A stretch of DNA of 64,000 bases from Acidobacteriota bacterium (GTDB lineage: Bacteria; Acidobacteriota; Blastocatellia; Pyrinomonadales; Pyrinomonadaceae): positions 372,001-436,000 of the forward strand of contig JAEWFC010000038.1 in NCBI GenBank assembly GCA_023389035.1, given 5' to 3'. Below the pieces are notes generated by a model that ran no database searches, was not told the origin of the DNA, and saw only the letters and a program-made list of their open reading frames with translations. The translations under genes were made by a program, and so were the position numbers. Below, in pieces: positions 1 through 7,982 of the stretch (the stretch's first letter is position 1; every line of letters starts with the position of its first letter).

Positions 1-705
1 TTTGTAAAAGGCAAACCGGGCGAGCCGGTCTTGATCTCGTGGGACGACGCGACAACGATGTTCCATGAATTCGGCCACGCTCTTCACGGGCTCTCGTCGA
101 ATGTTACGTATCCTTCGCTCTCAGGTACGTCGGTCGCTCGCGATTACGTTGAATTTCCCTCACAGCTTCTCGAGCATTGGCTCTCGACGCCGGAAGTTCT
201 CAACAAATATGCCGTGCACTACGAGACCGGTAAACCGATCCCGCAAGAGTTGGTGAATAAGATAAAGGCTGCATCAACATTTAACCAAGGGTTTGCGACT
301 GTTGAGTATCTTTCGAGTGCTCTCATCGACATGAAGCTTCACCTAGCCGGATCGACAAAGATCGACCCCGACAAATTCGAGCGTGAAACGCTTGCTTCGC
401 TCGGAATGCCGAAAGAACTGGTGATGCGTCATCGCACGCCTCAGTTCCAGCACGCGTTTGGCAGCGACGGATACTCAGCCGGTTACTACAGCTACCTATG
501 GTCAGACGTGATCACCGCCGATTCTTTCGGGGCCTTCACCGAAGCAAAGGGGCCGTACGATAAAGCGGTCGGGAAAAAGCTGGTCGAGAATATCTTCTCG
601 GTCGGCAACACCATCGACCCCGCCGAAGCGTACCGCAAATTCCGCGGCCGCGATCCAAAGGTCGAAGCGTTAATGATCAAACGCGGGTTCCCGTACAAAC
701 CCTGA
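1..705 (+). CDS. dcp: M3 family peptidyl-dipeptidase, C-terminal part (5' end outside window)
   Basis: The frame is open to base 1, so this is the 3' part of a longer gene; the first internal start-like codon (TTG at 31) is not a real start. The product is a zinc metallopeptidase of the M3 (thimet oligopeptidase-like) family, which degrades short peptides. Visible: the zinc motif HEFGH in MFHEFGHALHGL, the downstream EFPSQLLEHW segment that supplies the glutamate ligand in this family, and the substrate-binding GYSAGYYSYLWSD motif near the C-terminus. The wording RDYVEFPSQ resembles Dcp more than oligopeptidase A. Localisation cannot be judged because the N-terminus is missing. A hairpin terminator follows 30 bp after the stop. 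Confidence 0.9.
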   Translation, partial: FVKGKPGEPVLISWDDATTMFHEFGHALHGLSSNVTYPSLSGTSVARDYVEFPSQLLEHWLSTPEVLNKYAVHYETGKPIPQELVNKIKAASTFNQGFATVEYLSSALIDMKLHLAGSTKIDPDKFERETLASLGMPKELVMRHRTPQFQHAFGSDGYSAGYYSYLWSDVITADSFGAFTEAKGPYDKAVGKKLVENIFSVGNTIDPAEAYRKFRGRDPKVEALMIKRGFPYKP

Positions 706-734
706 CCCCTTTACAACGTGATCACCTCATGCAT

Positions 735-764
735 AAGGCCGTCTAAAATAGACGGCCTTTTCAT
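735..764 (+). terminator. Rho-independent terminator after the M3 peptidase gene
   Basis: A 10-bp perfect stem (AAGGCCGTCT / AGACGGCCTT) with a 5-base A-rich loop is followed on the plus strand by TTTTCATTT. It sits just after the peptidase stop codon. Confidence 0.85.
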
Positions 765-778
765 TTCCTAGCTTTTCT

Positions 779-1030
779 CATTTGTAAGCTGATTTTGGTC
801 ATTTGTTAGCAGACTTTTGTCTTTTGTTAGCAGACTTTTCCCTTTTGTCACGAGACTTTTCCCTTTTGTCACGAGACTTTTCCCTTTTGTCACGAGACTT
901 TTCCCTTTTGTCACGAGACTTTTCCCTTTTGTCACGAGACTTTTGTCTTTTGTCACGAGACTTTTGTCTTTTGTCACGAGACTTTTATCTTTTGTTAGCT
1001 AACATTTCTCTTTTGTTAGCTAACTTTCGC
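779..1030. repeat. 21-bp tandem repeat (minisatellite), about 12 copies
   Basis: Twelve consecutive 21-bp units run without spacers. The five central units are identical or nearly so (core CTTTTGTCACGAGACTTTTCC) and the outer units drift (GTTAGCAG, GTTAGCTAA in place of GTCACGAG). The period is divisible by three, so reading frames through it give heptad-like peptides (SLVTKGK on the minus strand), but neither such frame has a convincing ribosome site. It lies between the ends of two convergent genes, so it is most likely non-coding. Homogeneous centre and diverged edges are typical of slippage or unequal exchange. Confidence 0.9.
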
Positions 1031-1063
1031 CAATTTTTGGTTAGTTTTGTTGGAAACTTCGCC

Positions 1064-2134
1064 TCAGTCCAGCTTCACGTAGCTGCGGTGAATGAGCATG
1101 TCGGCGCTATCTCTAGCCTCGTATACTACTTCATTATCTGTCGATCGCGTGATCACCTTGGTATTGGCGACCGTTCGGCGTTCTTGCGGTGTTCCATTAT
1201 CCGCCGCTGAAAGAAAGGAGCTAATATCCGCGGACGTCGGCTCACTTTCAGCATTTGGTTGATCGGCCAGCGAGATGGCTTCCGTCACAGCCGCTTTCAA
1301 TAGCTTCGGCCAGAGCTTACTGAAGAGATGATTGGACACATAGATATCCGCACTGTTTACCCCGCCATTTATCGCGAACGCGTAGCCGATGACGTCGTGC
1401 TTACCTTTAATGATGTTCAGGAGTTTCTTGGCAAAATCCTCGCGTTCTTTTACAAGCTTTTTATTCTCGAGCGAAAGCTGCAGGCTTGAAGCCGAGCTGT
1501 TTGCAGTGACATCGACGGTCACGTTGGCAGAGATGTTACTTTGCGCGTTTGCTACCTGTTTCCAAACTTCTGATTGAGATCCACCAACACCCGAACCCGC
1601 TGCTGACCCGCTGCCGATTCCATTCCCGGATCCCGAACCCGATCTTTCTCCTTTTCCATTAGTAGCGATCTTTAACTCTTTAGAGACTATTCTTTCTTCC
1701 GACGATGAGAATAATTTCTTGTTCTCGTCGCCGCGGCCTTCCCATCTATCCGATTCAACACAGAAAGCCTCGATCGGCACCTTGCCGGAGTTTCTGGGAA
1801 CGATGATGCTGATCGCAAGCACGCGGTCCTGCTTTCCGCCTTTGACGATGTCTCCGGATTGAATGAAAACGTCGTACTTCTTCGAGAGATTTTCGACCAC
1901 TAACTCTTCCACGTCCTCGGTCTCATACACCTTGAGGACCTTGGTCTGCATCGCCTCTTGCAGCGTGATCAGATCTTTATTGCTGCTGGTGTCCTCACCA
2001 TGGATCAGGAAGATCGTCAAATTCCGGTGCGTGTACGGTTCCGAGATCCGGTATGCGGTCTGTGCAGACACAGCAATGACCCCGATGGAAAGACACACCA
2101 CGACTGTAAGGCTGAAGCTTGTTAAGCCCTTCAT
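1064..2134 (-). CDS. secreted protein of unknown function with a Gly/Ser-rich spacer
   Basis: I do not recognise the family. The ATG at 2134 is preferred (356 aa) over the upstream GTG at 2143 because the sequence GAGGTG, which contains that GTG, makes a good ribosome site 7 nt before the ATG. The protein begins with a signal peptide (MKGLTSFSLTVVVCLSIGVIAVSAQ, predicted cleavage after the AQA-like site). The first ~110 residues look like a compact mixed alpha/beta domain (IFLIHGEDTSSNKDLITLQEAM), followed by a Gly/Ser-rich low-complexity stretch around residues 165-185 and a second domain with ENKKLVKEREDFAKKLLNIIKGKHDVIGYAFAING. It is probably periplasmic or exported. It ends about 30 bp from the 21-bp repeat array and has no obvious operon partner. 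Confidence 0.75.
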   Translation of the reverse strand: MKGLTSFSLTVVVCLSIGVIAVSAQTAYRISEPYTHRNLTIFLIHGEDTSSNKDLITLQEAMQTKVLKVYETEDVEELVVENLSKKYDVFIQSGDIVKGGKQDRVLAISIIVPRNSGKVPIEAFCVESDRWEGRGDENKKLFSSSEERIVSKELKIATNGKGERSGSGSGNGIGSGSAAGSGVGGSQSEVWKQVANAQSNISANVTVDVTANSSASSLQLSLENKKLVKEREDFAKKLLNIIKGKHDVIGYAFAINGGVNSADIYVSNHLFSKLWPKLLKAAVTEAISLADQPNAESEPTSADISSFLSAADNGTPQERRTVANTKVITRSTDNEVVYEARDSADMLIHRSYVKLD

Positions 2135-2388
2135 AAAGATCACCTCGCTCTAGGTTTAGGTTGATTTAACTAATGACTTTACGGAATCCGTTCTTTCTAT
2201 TTCTGTCAGATGCCCGCGATAGAAAATGGATGCACGGCCGGCATTAAATTAAATGAAGGAAGGGATTACGGAAACAAACATGACCGGCGGCTGCCGAAGT
2301 CAACACCGGGAGCGACAGCAACTGGGGTGGAGAGTTCTTTCCGAATAATTAGTGTCTTTCTCAATGGAAACTGTGCGTCAACAAAATT

Positions 2389-3738
2389 CTACTTTCCCTG
2401 TATCCCGAGATTTCGCATCCGTCGATACAGATGACTGCGGTCAACTCCCATGTCTTCAGCGGCCTTGCTTACGTTACCGTCGAATTCGGCAAGCTTGTGT
2501 AGGATGAACTCGCGTTGATACGCGTCGGTAGCGGCCTTGAAAGTTGGGAAGCGGAAACTCGATGCGGGTTTTTCATCAACGAATCCCAGCTCCGGCAGAT
2601 CGGCAACGTCGATCTTCTGTTTCGATTTCATTATGATGACACGCTCGATCGTATTACGCAGTTCGCGAACGTTTCCGGGCCAGGTGTGATCCTGCAGGCG
2701 CTTGATGGCGGCTTCGGTAAATTGCTTTGGCTTCTTACCGTTGTCTGATGAGAATCGGCGGTTGAAATGGTCGATCAAAAGCGGCACGTCTTCCAGGCGT
2801 TCACGCAGCGGCGGGATCTGGAAAGGTATGACGTTCAGCCGGTAAAACAGGTCATGGCGAAAGTTGCCATTCTCGATCAGGTCGTCGAGCCGTTTGTTGG
2901 TTGCCGAGATCACTCGGACATCGACCTTGATAGGCTTATTACTGCCGACGGGCTCGAACCTTTGCTCTTCCAAAACACGTAGCATTTTCGCCTGCACCCG
3001 CGGCGACATATCGCCGATCTCGTCCAAAAACAAAGTGGCGCCGTCCGCGATCTCAAACTTCCCCTTCTTTGCCGTATTCGCCCCGGAAAAGGCACCTTTT
3101 ACATGCCCGAATAACTCTGACTCAACAAGCTCTTCCGGGATCGCCGCCGAGTTTATCTCGACAAACGGCGCACCCTTGCGTTTCGAATTTGAGTGGATCG
3201 CACGCGCGACTAATTCCTTTCCTGTCCCGCTTTCACCTGAGATCAAAACACGTCCGTCGGACGGTGCGACGATCGATATCTGCTTTCGAAGCGCACGCAT
3301 CGCGATCGATTCGCCGACCATTACATACTCATCCGCAAGATCTCGCTGTAACTGCTCATTTGCCTTCTCCAGCTCTCGCTGCCTCACGGCGTTCTTCACC
3401 GTGACGACCGTCCGGTCCAGGCTAAGCGGCTTTTCAATGAAATCGAATGCACCGAGCTTTGTTGACTTCACCGCCGTCTCGATATTCCCGTGGCCCGAGA
3501 TCATGACGACGGCAGAATCATTCCCCTCTTCACGTAGCCTTTTCAGCGTGTCCAAACCATCAATTCCCTTGCCGAGCCAGATATCCAAAAGGATGCATGA
3601 ATAGCTGTTCTCCGCTGCAAGTTTTAAACACTCCTCACCCGTCCCGGCAGTTTCCACCGCGAACCCTTCATCCTCCAGCACTCCGCGAAGCGAATCGCGA
3701 ATACCGGGCTCGTCATCAACAATGAGAATAGAGTTCAT
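2389..3738 (-). CDS. NtrX-type sigma-54-dependent response regulator
   Basis: A 449-aa protein with the classic three parts: receiver (1-120; acidic pocket DDE at 8-10, phosphoacceptor D52, K103), AAA+ sigma-54 activator (about 140-370; Walker A GESGTGKE at 168-175, Walker B LFLDEIGD near 236-243), and a Fis-type helix-turn-helix at the C-terminus (KAAEDMGVDRSHLYRRM). The sigma-54 contact loop reads GAFSGA at 215-220 instead of GAFTGA. Its start overlaps the stop of the 162-aa membrane protein gene (ATGA), suggesting translational coupling. The likely partner is the NtrY-type kinase at 5755-7902, from which it is separated by about 2 kb of inserted genes. It would activate sigma-54 promoters; target genes are not evident here. 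Confidence 0.92.
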   Translation of the reverse strand: MNSILIVDDEPGIRDSLRGVLEDEGFAVETAGTGEECLKLAAENSYSCILLDIWLGKGIDGLDTLKRLREEGNDSAVVMISGHGNIETAVKSTKLGAFDFIEKPLSLDRTVVTVKNAVRQRELEKANEQLQRDLADEYVMVGESIAMRALRKQISIVAPSDGRVLISGESGTGKELVARAIHSNSKRKGAPFVEINSAAIPEELVESELFGHVKGAFSGANTAKKGKFEIADGATLFLDEIGDMSPRVQAKMLRVLEEQRFEPVGSNKPIKVDVRVISATNKRLDDLIENGNFRHDLFYRLNVIPFQIPPLRERLEDVPLLIDHFNRRFSSDNGKKPKQFTEAAIKRLQDHTWPGNVRELRNTIERVIIMKSKQKIDVADLPELGFVDEKPASSFRFPTFKAATDAYQREFILHKLAEFDGNVSKAAEDMGVDRSHLYRRMRNLGIQGK

Positions 3739-4223
3739 TTACGTCCGGACGTCTTCACAAATGCAGCGATAACCGCTGTAAAGAGTCCTCTTATCACACT
3801 AAATATTATGAAGAAGATCCCGGCGATCTGTGCATAGTCCGGGCGAGTGATAAAAGTATAGAACTCCCAACAACTTCTCCCTGTAAGGTAGCAGCGGAGC
3901 TCAGCGTAATTGAGATACAAAATATGATACATCGCGACTGCAACGATGATGAACCACCAGGATAATATCGTAGGCCGATAGTCGTCCACGCGGTTCCCTT
4001 GAACTACCCATACTCTGGCAATGATCGCAGCGAGCAACCCCGAAATGGTTACCGCCGGCTTAATGACAAACGCGATCAGATCCGGTTCTATCAGCCGCTC
4101 ATATGCGAGGGTTATTGTGAGAGCTTCATACAATACAAGAGCGATCATTGCGACACCGCCAACCAGGGAGATCCATTTGGTTTTCACCATAAGGGCGATG
4201 TATGTCCTGACAAAGCTCTCCAT
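3735..4223 (-). CDS. small four-helix membrane protein between kinase and regulator genes, unknown function
   Basis: 162 aa, no recognisable family. Four hydrophobic segments can be seen, near residues 17-37, 50-72, 86-105 and 130-155. The start codon overlaps the stop of scar B (TAATG), and the gene's own stop overlaps the start of the NtrX-type regulator (ATGA), so it is wedged tightly into the operon. The region is visibly AT-richer than the flanking kinase and regulator, which hints at acquisition. Its position between scar copies and near a lipase-like gene makes a membrane-located immunity or accessory role possible, but that is only inference from context. Confidence 0.7.
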   Translation of the reverse strand: MESFVRTYIALMVKTKWISLVGGVAMIALVLYEALTITLAYERLIEPDLIAFVIKPAVTISGLLAAIIARVWVVQGNRVDDYRPTILSWWFIIVAVAMYHILYLNYAELRCYLTGRSCWEFYTFITRPDYAQIAGIFFIIFSVIRGLFTAVIAAFVKTSGRK

Positions 4224-4382
4224 TAGGATACCGTCATTTCAAAGATAATCTTCGCACCTCTCGGCTGATTCGCAACCGCCTCTATCGTCCTACCGTGCTC
4301 CGCTATTGCCCTCCTCCAGCACTCCGCGAAGCGATTCGCGAATACCGGGCTCGTCAACAACTATTAGGATTGAATTTGCCAT
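4223..4382 (-). pseudogene. scar B: regulator 5' end fused to kinase 3' end
   Basis: On the minus strand from 4382 the sequence encodes a near copy of the NtrX start (MANSILIVVDEPGIRESL, then RGVLE). It switches directly, with a frame change, into a near copy of the NtrY C-terminus (AEHGRTIEAVANQPRGAK) and stops at 4223-4225. The central parts of both genes are missing. Bases 4250-4370 match 4929-5053 (scar A) almost throughout, including the exact fusion point, apart from a 4-bp difference beside it. It overlaps the end of the 179-aa gene and the start of the 162-aa gene. Not expected to give a functional protein. Confidence 0.85.
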
Positions 4383-4893
4383 CCGATAGATTCGTCGTTA
4401 TGTTCTCGTTCAATTCCTTCAGTTCGTCGCTTAAAAGATATCCCTTTGGGTCGTTACAAAAACGAAACGAGCTAGAAACACGAACATCAGCAACTAATGA
4501 ATCATAATCAGGTTCGATAACAACGTCATTCTTTGTTAACAGCAAGCATTCGCAGGCCTTCGCAAATTCCAAGACCACGATAGCGAAATCCTCATTCCAA
4601 TTACCGACGTCCAAACGAGAACTGACATGGGCAGTATCGGTTCCAAGACCGTAAATCGTTAGGTGAGAGCCCACATCGTAGTCACCATAATTAATAGAAC
4701 CGGGAACCCAATTAAGCGGTGTAAATTTGCCCAGCCTGGTGAGAAGAGATTGAAAGTTAGAGGGAATTCTAACTCCATCAAACATTCCCAGGTCACATGC
4801 TTCCCAATTGTCCAAACTACTAGGAATCTCACCGAACTGCCTTAGCAGCTTCACCCGAGGCATAAAATCTAAATTGTACTGCCAGATTGCCAT
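4354..4893 (-). CDS. 179-aa protein of unknown function, immunity-protein-like in size and context
   Basis: No family recognised with confidence. The sequence is a soluble, mixed alpha/beta, mildly acidic protein without signal peptide or membrane segment (begins MAIWQYNLDFMPRVKLL, contains GSHLTIYGLGTD and WNEDFAIVVLEFAKACECLLL). Its codons are visibly AT-richer than the neighbours'. It starts 5 bp after the stop of scar A and its last codons run into the regulator-start copy of scar B, so the gene plus scar behaves like a cassette. Small acidic proteins beside a lipase-like gene are sometimes immunity proteins; that reading is inference only. Coding status is supported by length, tight spacing and lack of a competing frame. 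Confidence 0.65.
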   Translation of the reverse strand: MAIWQYNLDFMPRVKLLRQFGEIPSSLDNWEACDLGMFDGVRIPSNFQSLLTRLGKFTPLNWVPGSINYGDYDVGSHLTIYGLGTDTAHVSSRLDVGNWNEDFAIVVLEFAKACECLLLTKNDVVIEPDYDSLVADVRVSSSFRFCNDPKGYLLSDELKELNENITTNLSDGKFNPNSC

Positions 4894-4898
4894 TCAGT

Positions 4899-5065
4899 TT
4901 ATGAAGTAATAGGTAGCTCCACTATAAACTTCGCACCTCTCGGCTGATTCGCAACCGACTCTATCGTCCTACCGTGCTTCGGTATTGTCCTTCGTCCTCC
5001 AGCACTCCGCGAAGCGATTCGCGAATACCAGGCTAGTCATCAACTATCAGGATCGATGCGGACAT
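4899..5065 (-). pseudogene. scar A: regulator 5' end fused to kinase 3' end
   Basis: From 5065 on the minus strand the translation is MSASILIVDD, an in-frame stop, then PGIRESLRGVLEDEG, clearly the first 25 or so codons of the NtrX-type regulator. It is joined, with a frame change, to IPKHGRTIESVANQPRGAK and FIVELPITS, the end of the NtrY-type kinase, stopping at 4899-4901. It shares the same fusion point with scar B, so one copy was derived from the other or both from one ancestor. The internal stop and frame change mean it is dead as a coding sequence. Confidence 0.88.
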
Positions 5066-5086
5066 ATTTCACTCAAACGTCTTTCA

Positions 5087-5752
5087 ATGCAAACTTTGCC
5101 GCTACTTGACGTCTACAAAAGTAAGGCTATTATAGCCGAAGTTATGGCATTAACCTTAGGCGAAACGAAGGGCTGCTGTCACGTGGCCTACGACGGCGAG
5201 AGAGGCGAGCAGTACAGATTCCCCGGCGGTGCAGTGTGGTCTGTCTCAAGTCACTGGGCTACACAGATCACCGGTTTCAAGGCTGCGCTGCTACGCGGTG
5301 AAGGAAAGGTGGTCCTCGCATTTGCGGGAACCGATTCGCTGATCGATGTCGCTGTCGATATCCTGCAGGTCGTCGGCGGGATTCCGCCGCAATATCCCCA
5401 AGCCTTGCTTCTCGCTCGAGCTGTGCAGGGTCGCGTCGGCTCTTCCCTCGAACTTGCTGGCCATTCGTTGGGCGGCGGACTAGCTGCATTTGTCTCAAGC
5501 GAACTTCGCATTCCAGCAAGCACGGTGAACCCTGCACCCTTAATAGGTGCGGCGACCTTCAGAGCTCTTCTCGGTGACAACCCCCAGATCACAAACTACA
5601 TTGCGAGAGGAGGAGAATTTGTTAGTAGTTCGCCTGGAAGGAATCCGGGACGCGACGTTGAGGTCAGCTCAACCGGCGGAATGCTTGGCTTTTTCACCGA
5701 CCATATGCTCTCGAATGTCGCTCCCGATATCGCTCTGCCGGTGAAGATCTGA
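5087..5752 (+). CDS. lipase class 3-like alpha/beta hydrolase
   Basis: The frame is open from 4985, but those first codons lie inside scar A, so the ATG at 5087 is chosen (221 aa). The nucleophile elbow GHSLGGGLAAF (Ser127 in this numbering) and the preceding LAFAGTDS oxyanion segment are those of the lipase-3/Mbeg1-like branch; a DHML motif near the C-terminus is the probable catalytic His region. No signal peptide is seen. The short length and SLGGGLA core resemble lipase domains found at the ends of secreted antibacterial effectors, but nothing here proves secretion. It is the only plus-strand gene in the ntrY-ntrX interval and ends 2 bp from the kinase stop, convergently. Confidence 0.75.
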   Translation: MQTLPLLDVYKSKAIIAEVMALTLGETKGCCHVAYDGERGEQYRFPGGAVWSVSSHWATQITGFKAALLRGEGKVVLAFAGTDSLIDVAVDILQVVGGIPPQYPQALLLARAVQGRVGSSLELAGHSLGGGLAAFVSSELRIPASTVNPAPLIGAATFRALLGDNPQITNYIARGGEFVSSSPGRNPGRDVEVSSTGGMLGFFTDHMLSNVAPDIALPVKI

Positions 5753-5754
5753 AC

Positions 5755-7902
5755 TCATCCGGTCTGAGCGGAGGGCAGCTCGACAATGAATCTGGCACCG
5801 TGCGGCCTGTTCGGTACCGCCTTTATCTTGCCACGGTGTTCGGTCACAATTCGCTGCACGATCGCAAGCCCCAGCCCTGTCCCGCGGCCTTTCGTCGAAA
5901 AATACGGCTGAAACAGTTTCTGATAGTCCGCCGGGTCGATACCGTCGCCGTTGTCGGCGATCTCAACCACAATGATATCGCGGGCCATATCATGCCGTGA
6001 ACTGAACGTAACCGTGCGGCGGCTATCGCCGGGGGCCTCAATAGCGTTATCGATCAAATTTACAAAAACGCGTTTCAATTGCTCGGGATCGACCAAAGTC
6101 TCGGGTAGATCTTCCGCCAATTTAAGCTCGATCGAGACATCGTCCGTCCGCTCGCGGTAAAGAGCTGCGGCCTGCTCGATCACGCCATTGGCGCTGCCGG
6201 GCTCGAGCGAAACATTCGGAAGACGTGCGAACCGCGAGAATTCATCCACCATCGACTTCAGGCTCTGGACCTCGCGAATGATCGTCGATGTTCCTTCTGA
6301 AACGACGGAACGCGTCCGTTCATCCACGTTCGGGGCGATGGACACATTCAAAAGATCTTCACCATTCGCGGCGAAGCGTTTTGCGATACGCTCGGCTGAG
6401 AGCTGGATCGGTGTCAAAGGATTCTTGATCTCGTGGGCCATGCGACGTGCGACCTCCTGCCAGGCTGAGGCCCGTTGTGCGGCGATCAGCTCGGACAGGT
6501 CCTCGATGACAAGGACCACACCGGAATTCTCCGGCAGAGCGGTCGCAATTATAGACACCGCCAGCCCGTCCGAAGCCCCATTTTCCTGCCCGGTATTGCC
6601 GGACGCGATCCGCGACTGGTCTGATGCGTGCCCGACGCGTTCCGCACGGCTGATAAGGCGTTCGAAAAGGTCCTTGTCGCCGTCGCTCAAAAAATCCCTG
6701 AGGTCCCGCCCGCTTACGCTTCCCTGCTCGATATTCATTATCTTCCGTGCGGCGGGGTTTATCGTACTGATCTTTCCATCCGCATTTAGCGAGACGACGC
6801 CGGTCGGCAGTGACAAGAGCACCGTTTCGATATAACGCCGCCGCTGTGTGATCTCTGCAGAATTCGCCTCAAGCTTCGCCGACATTTCATTGAACGTTGA
6901 AACAAGCAGAGCAAGTTCGTCCTCGGCGAACACCTCCACGCGATGACCAAGCTCGCCCTCGGCGATCTTTTGCGCTCCTTCTGCCAGCGATCTTAGCGGT
7001 GTTGCCAGCCCGCGGGCGACATAGAAAGCAGTCCACATCGCCGCGAAGATCAGCATGAATGTAAGAACGCCGACGGTTAAAAAACCAACCTGCCGGACCG
7101 TGATCTGCGACGCTTTCAAGCGATCGTACTGCTGCAGCGACGATACAACCGCCTGGTCCACATTTGGGTCGCCCGACATCTCTGCGGCGATCAGAAGCCT
7201 GCGTCCATTCGGGAGTTCCGCGGCGAATAGATCGACGCCGTACCCATCGGAGAGTATCGGGCTATCGAGTCGCCCCGCATCCAAAGCCGCGAATGCATCA
7301 GCGTCCGATCCCGTTCGGGCTTCGCTCACGATCGAACCATCAGCGGAAAGTACCGCTGCGTAAACCATCCCACCCACGGCGATCAATTCGTTCAATTCAG
7401 CTTCACTTGCCGAGCCTTCTGCAATGCCTCTCGCAGCAACGCGAGCAAGCTCATTCATCTGCCTCCGCTCAGCCTCCAGCGAGCGATTCTGCAGGTCCTG
7501 CGGCAGGCGGACAATGTTCTCCGGGATCTGCGTGAACCAGCGATCGATCGCGCGGTTCATAAACAAGATAGAAAACCCTGCCATCGCGACGATCGGCAGA
7601 ATGCTGATCATCACAAAATAGAACAGCAATCGCGTCTTGATCTTCGAACCAAGCTGGAGCGCTCGCCGTTCACGTGCGAGGCGCACAATGCTGCGGAGAA
7701 AGATAAATCCAAAAACTACGAACGCCGCAAAGTTCAGCGACGACAACCCGTAAAGCAGCAGCGTGTCGCCGGCCGATTCGATAGTGAAGCTCTTCCAGAG
7801 GTTAGACGACTGAAGCAGGACGAGCAGCGTCAGCAGCACAAGCACGAAGGCGCCCAAAAGCCACAGGGAAAACCTTATCCGCTTTGGCTTTGGGCTCGAC
7901 AT
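5755..7902 (-). CDS. NtrY-type membrane sensor histidine kinase
   Basis: 715 aa. Four hydrophobic segments (about 13-31, 50-70, 92-115, 270-292) frame a periplasmic sensor region between the third and fourth. Then come a HAMP domain (about 295-350), a PAS-like domain (about 355-470), HisKA with the phosphorylated His490 in RMAHEIKNPLTPIQ, and a HATPase domain with FVNLIDNAIEA, DNGDGI and GRGTGLGLAIV. It should autophosphorylate and donate phosphate to the NtrX-type regulator at 2389-3738. In most genomes the two are adjacent; here ~2 kb of unrelated ORFs and duplicated gene ends separates them. Its upstream neighbour, the CPBP gene, is divergent. Confidence 0.92.
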   Translation of the reverse strand: MSSPKPKRIRFSLWLLGAFVLVLLTLLVLLQSSNLWKSFTIESAGDTLLLYGLSSLNFAAFVVFGFIFLRSIVRLARERRALQLGSKIKTRLLFYFVMISILPIVAMAGFSILFMNRAIDRWFTQIPENIVRLPQDLQNRSLEAERRQMNELARVAARGIAEGSASEAELNELIAVGGMVYAAVLSADGSIVSEARTGSDADAFAALDAGRLDSPILSDGYGVDLFAAELPNGRRLLIAAEMSGDPNVDQAVVSSLQQYDRLKASQITVRQVGFLTVGVLTFMLIFAAMWTAFYVARGLATPLRSLAEGAQKIAEGELGHRVEVFAEDELALLVSTFNEMSAKLEANSAEITQRRRYIETVLLSLPTGVVSLNADGKISTINPAARKIMNIEQGSVSGRDLRDFLSDGDKDLFERLISRAERVGHASDQSRIASGNTGQENGASDGLAVSIIATALPENSGVVLVIEDLSELIAAQRASAWQEVARRMAHEIKNPLTPIQLSAERIAKRFAANGEDLLNVSIAPNVDERTRSVVSEGTSTIIREVQSLKSMVDEFSRFARLPNVSLEPGSANGVIEQAAALYRERTDDVSIELKLAEDLPETLVDPEQLKRVFVNLIDNAIEAPGDSRRTVTFSSRHDMARDIIVVEIADNGDGIDPADYQKLFQPYFSTKGRGTGLGLAIVQRIVTEHRGKIKAVPNRPHGARFIVELPSAQTG

Positions 7903-7982
7903 AACGCTGAAAGTTTAGCACAGACGCACCCTCGGTCTTTGATTTGAATGCTCTCGCCGGCTCGTTTACACTTTCCCGAACG

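Noticed and set aside
779..1030. CRISPR array
   Set aside because: Units are contiguous with no unique spacers and no cas genes are nearby.
803..1210. Plus- and minus-strand open frames through the 21-bp repeat (heptad-like peptides)
   Set aside because: Open only because the repeat length is a multiple of three; no ribosome site, and they run into the end of the real minus-strand gene.
2864..3604. 246-codon plus-strand frame across the NtrX-type regulator
   Set aside because: Ser/Thr/Arg-rich shadow of a gene with clear receiver and AAA+ motifs on the other strand.
4985..5086. Longer start for the lipase-like gene
   Set aside because: These codons fall inside scar A, which is recognisably derived from the kinase and regulator genes on the other strand.
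7944..7982. Upstream TTG start for the CPBP protease
   Set aside because: The ATG at 7983 begins the part that resembles family members; the extra 13 residues look unrelated.
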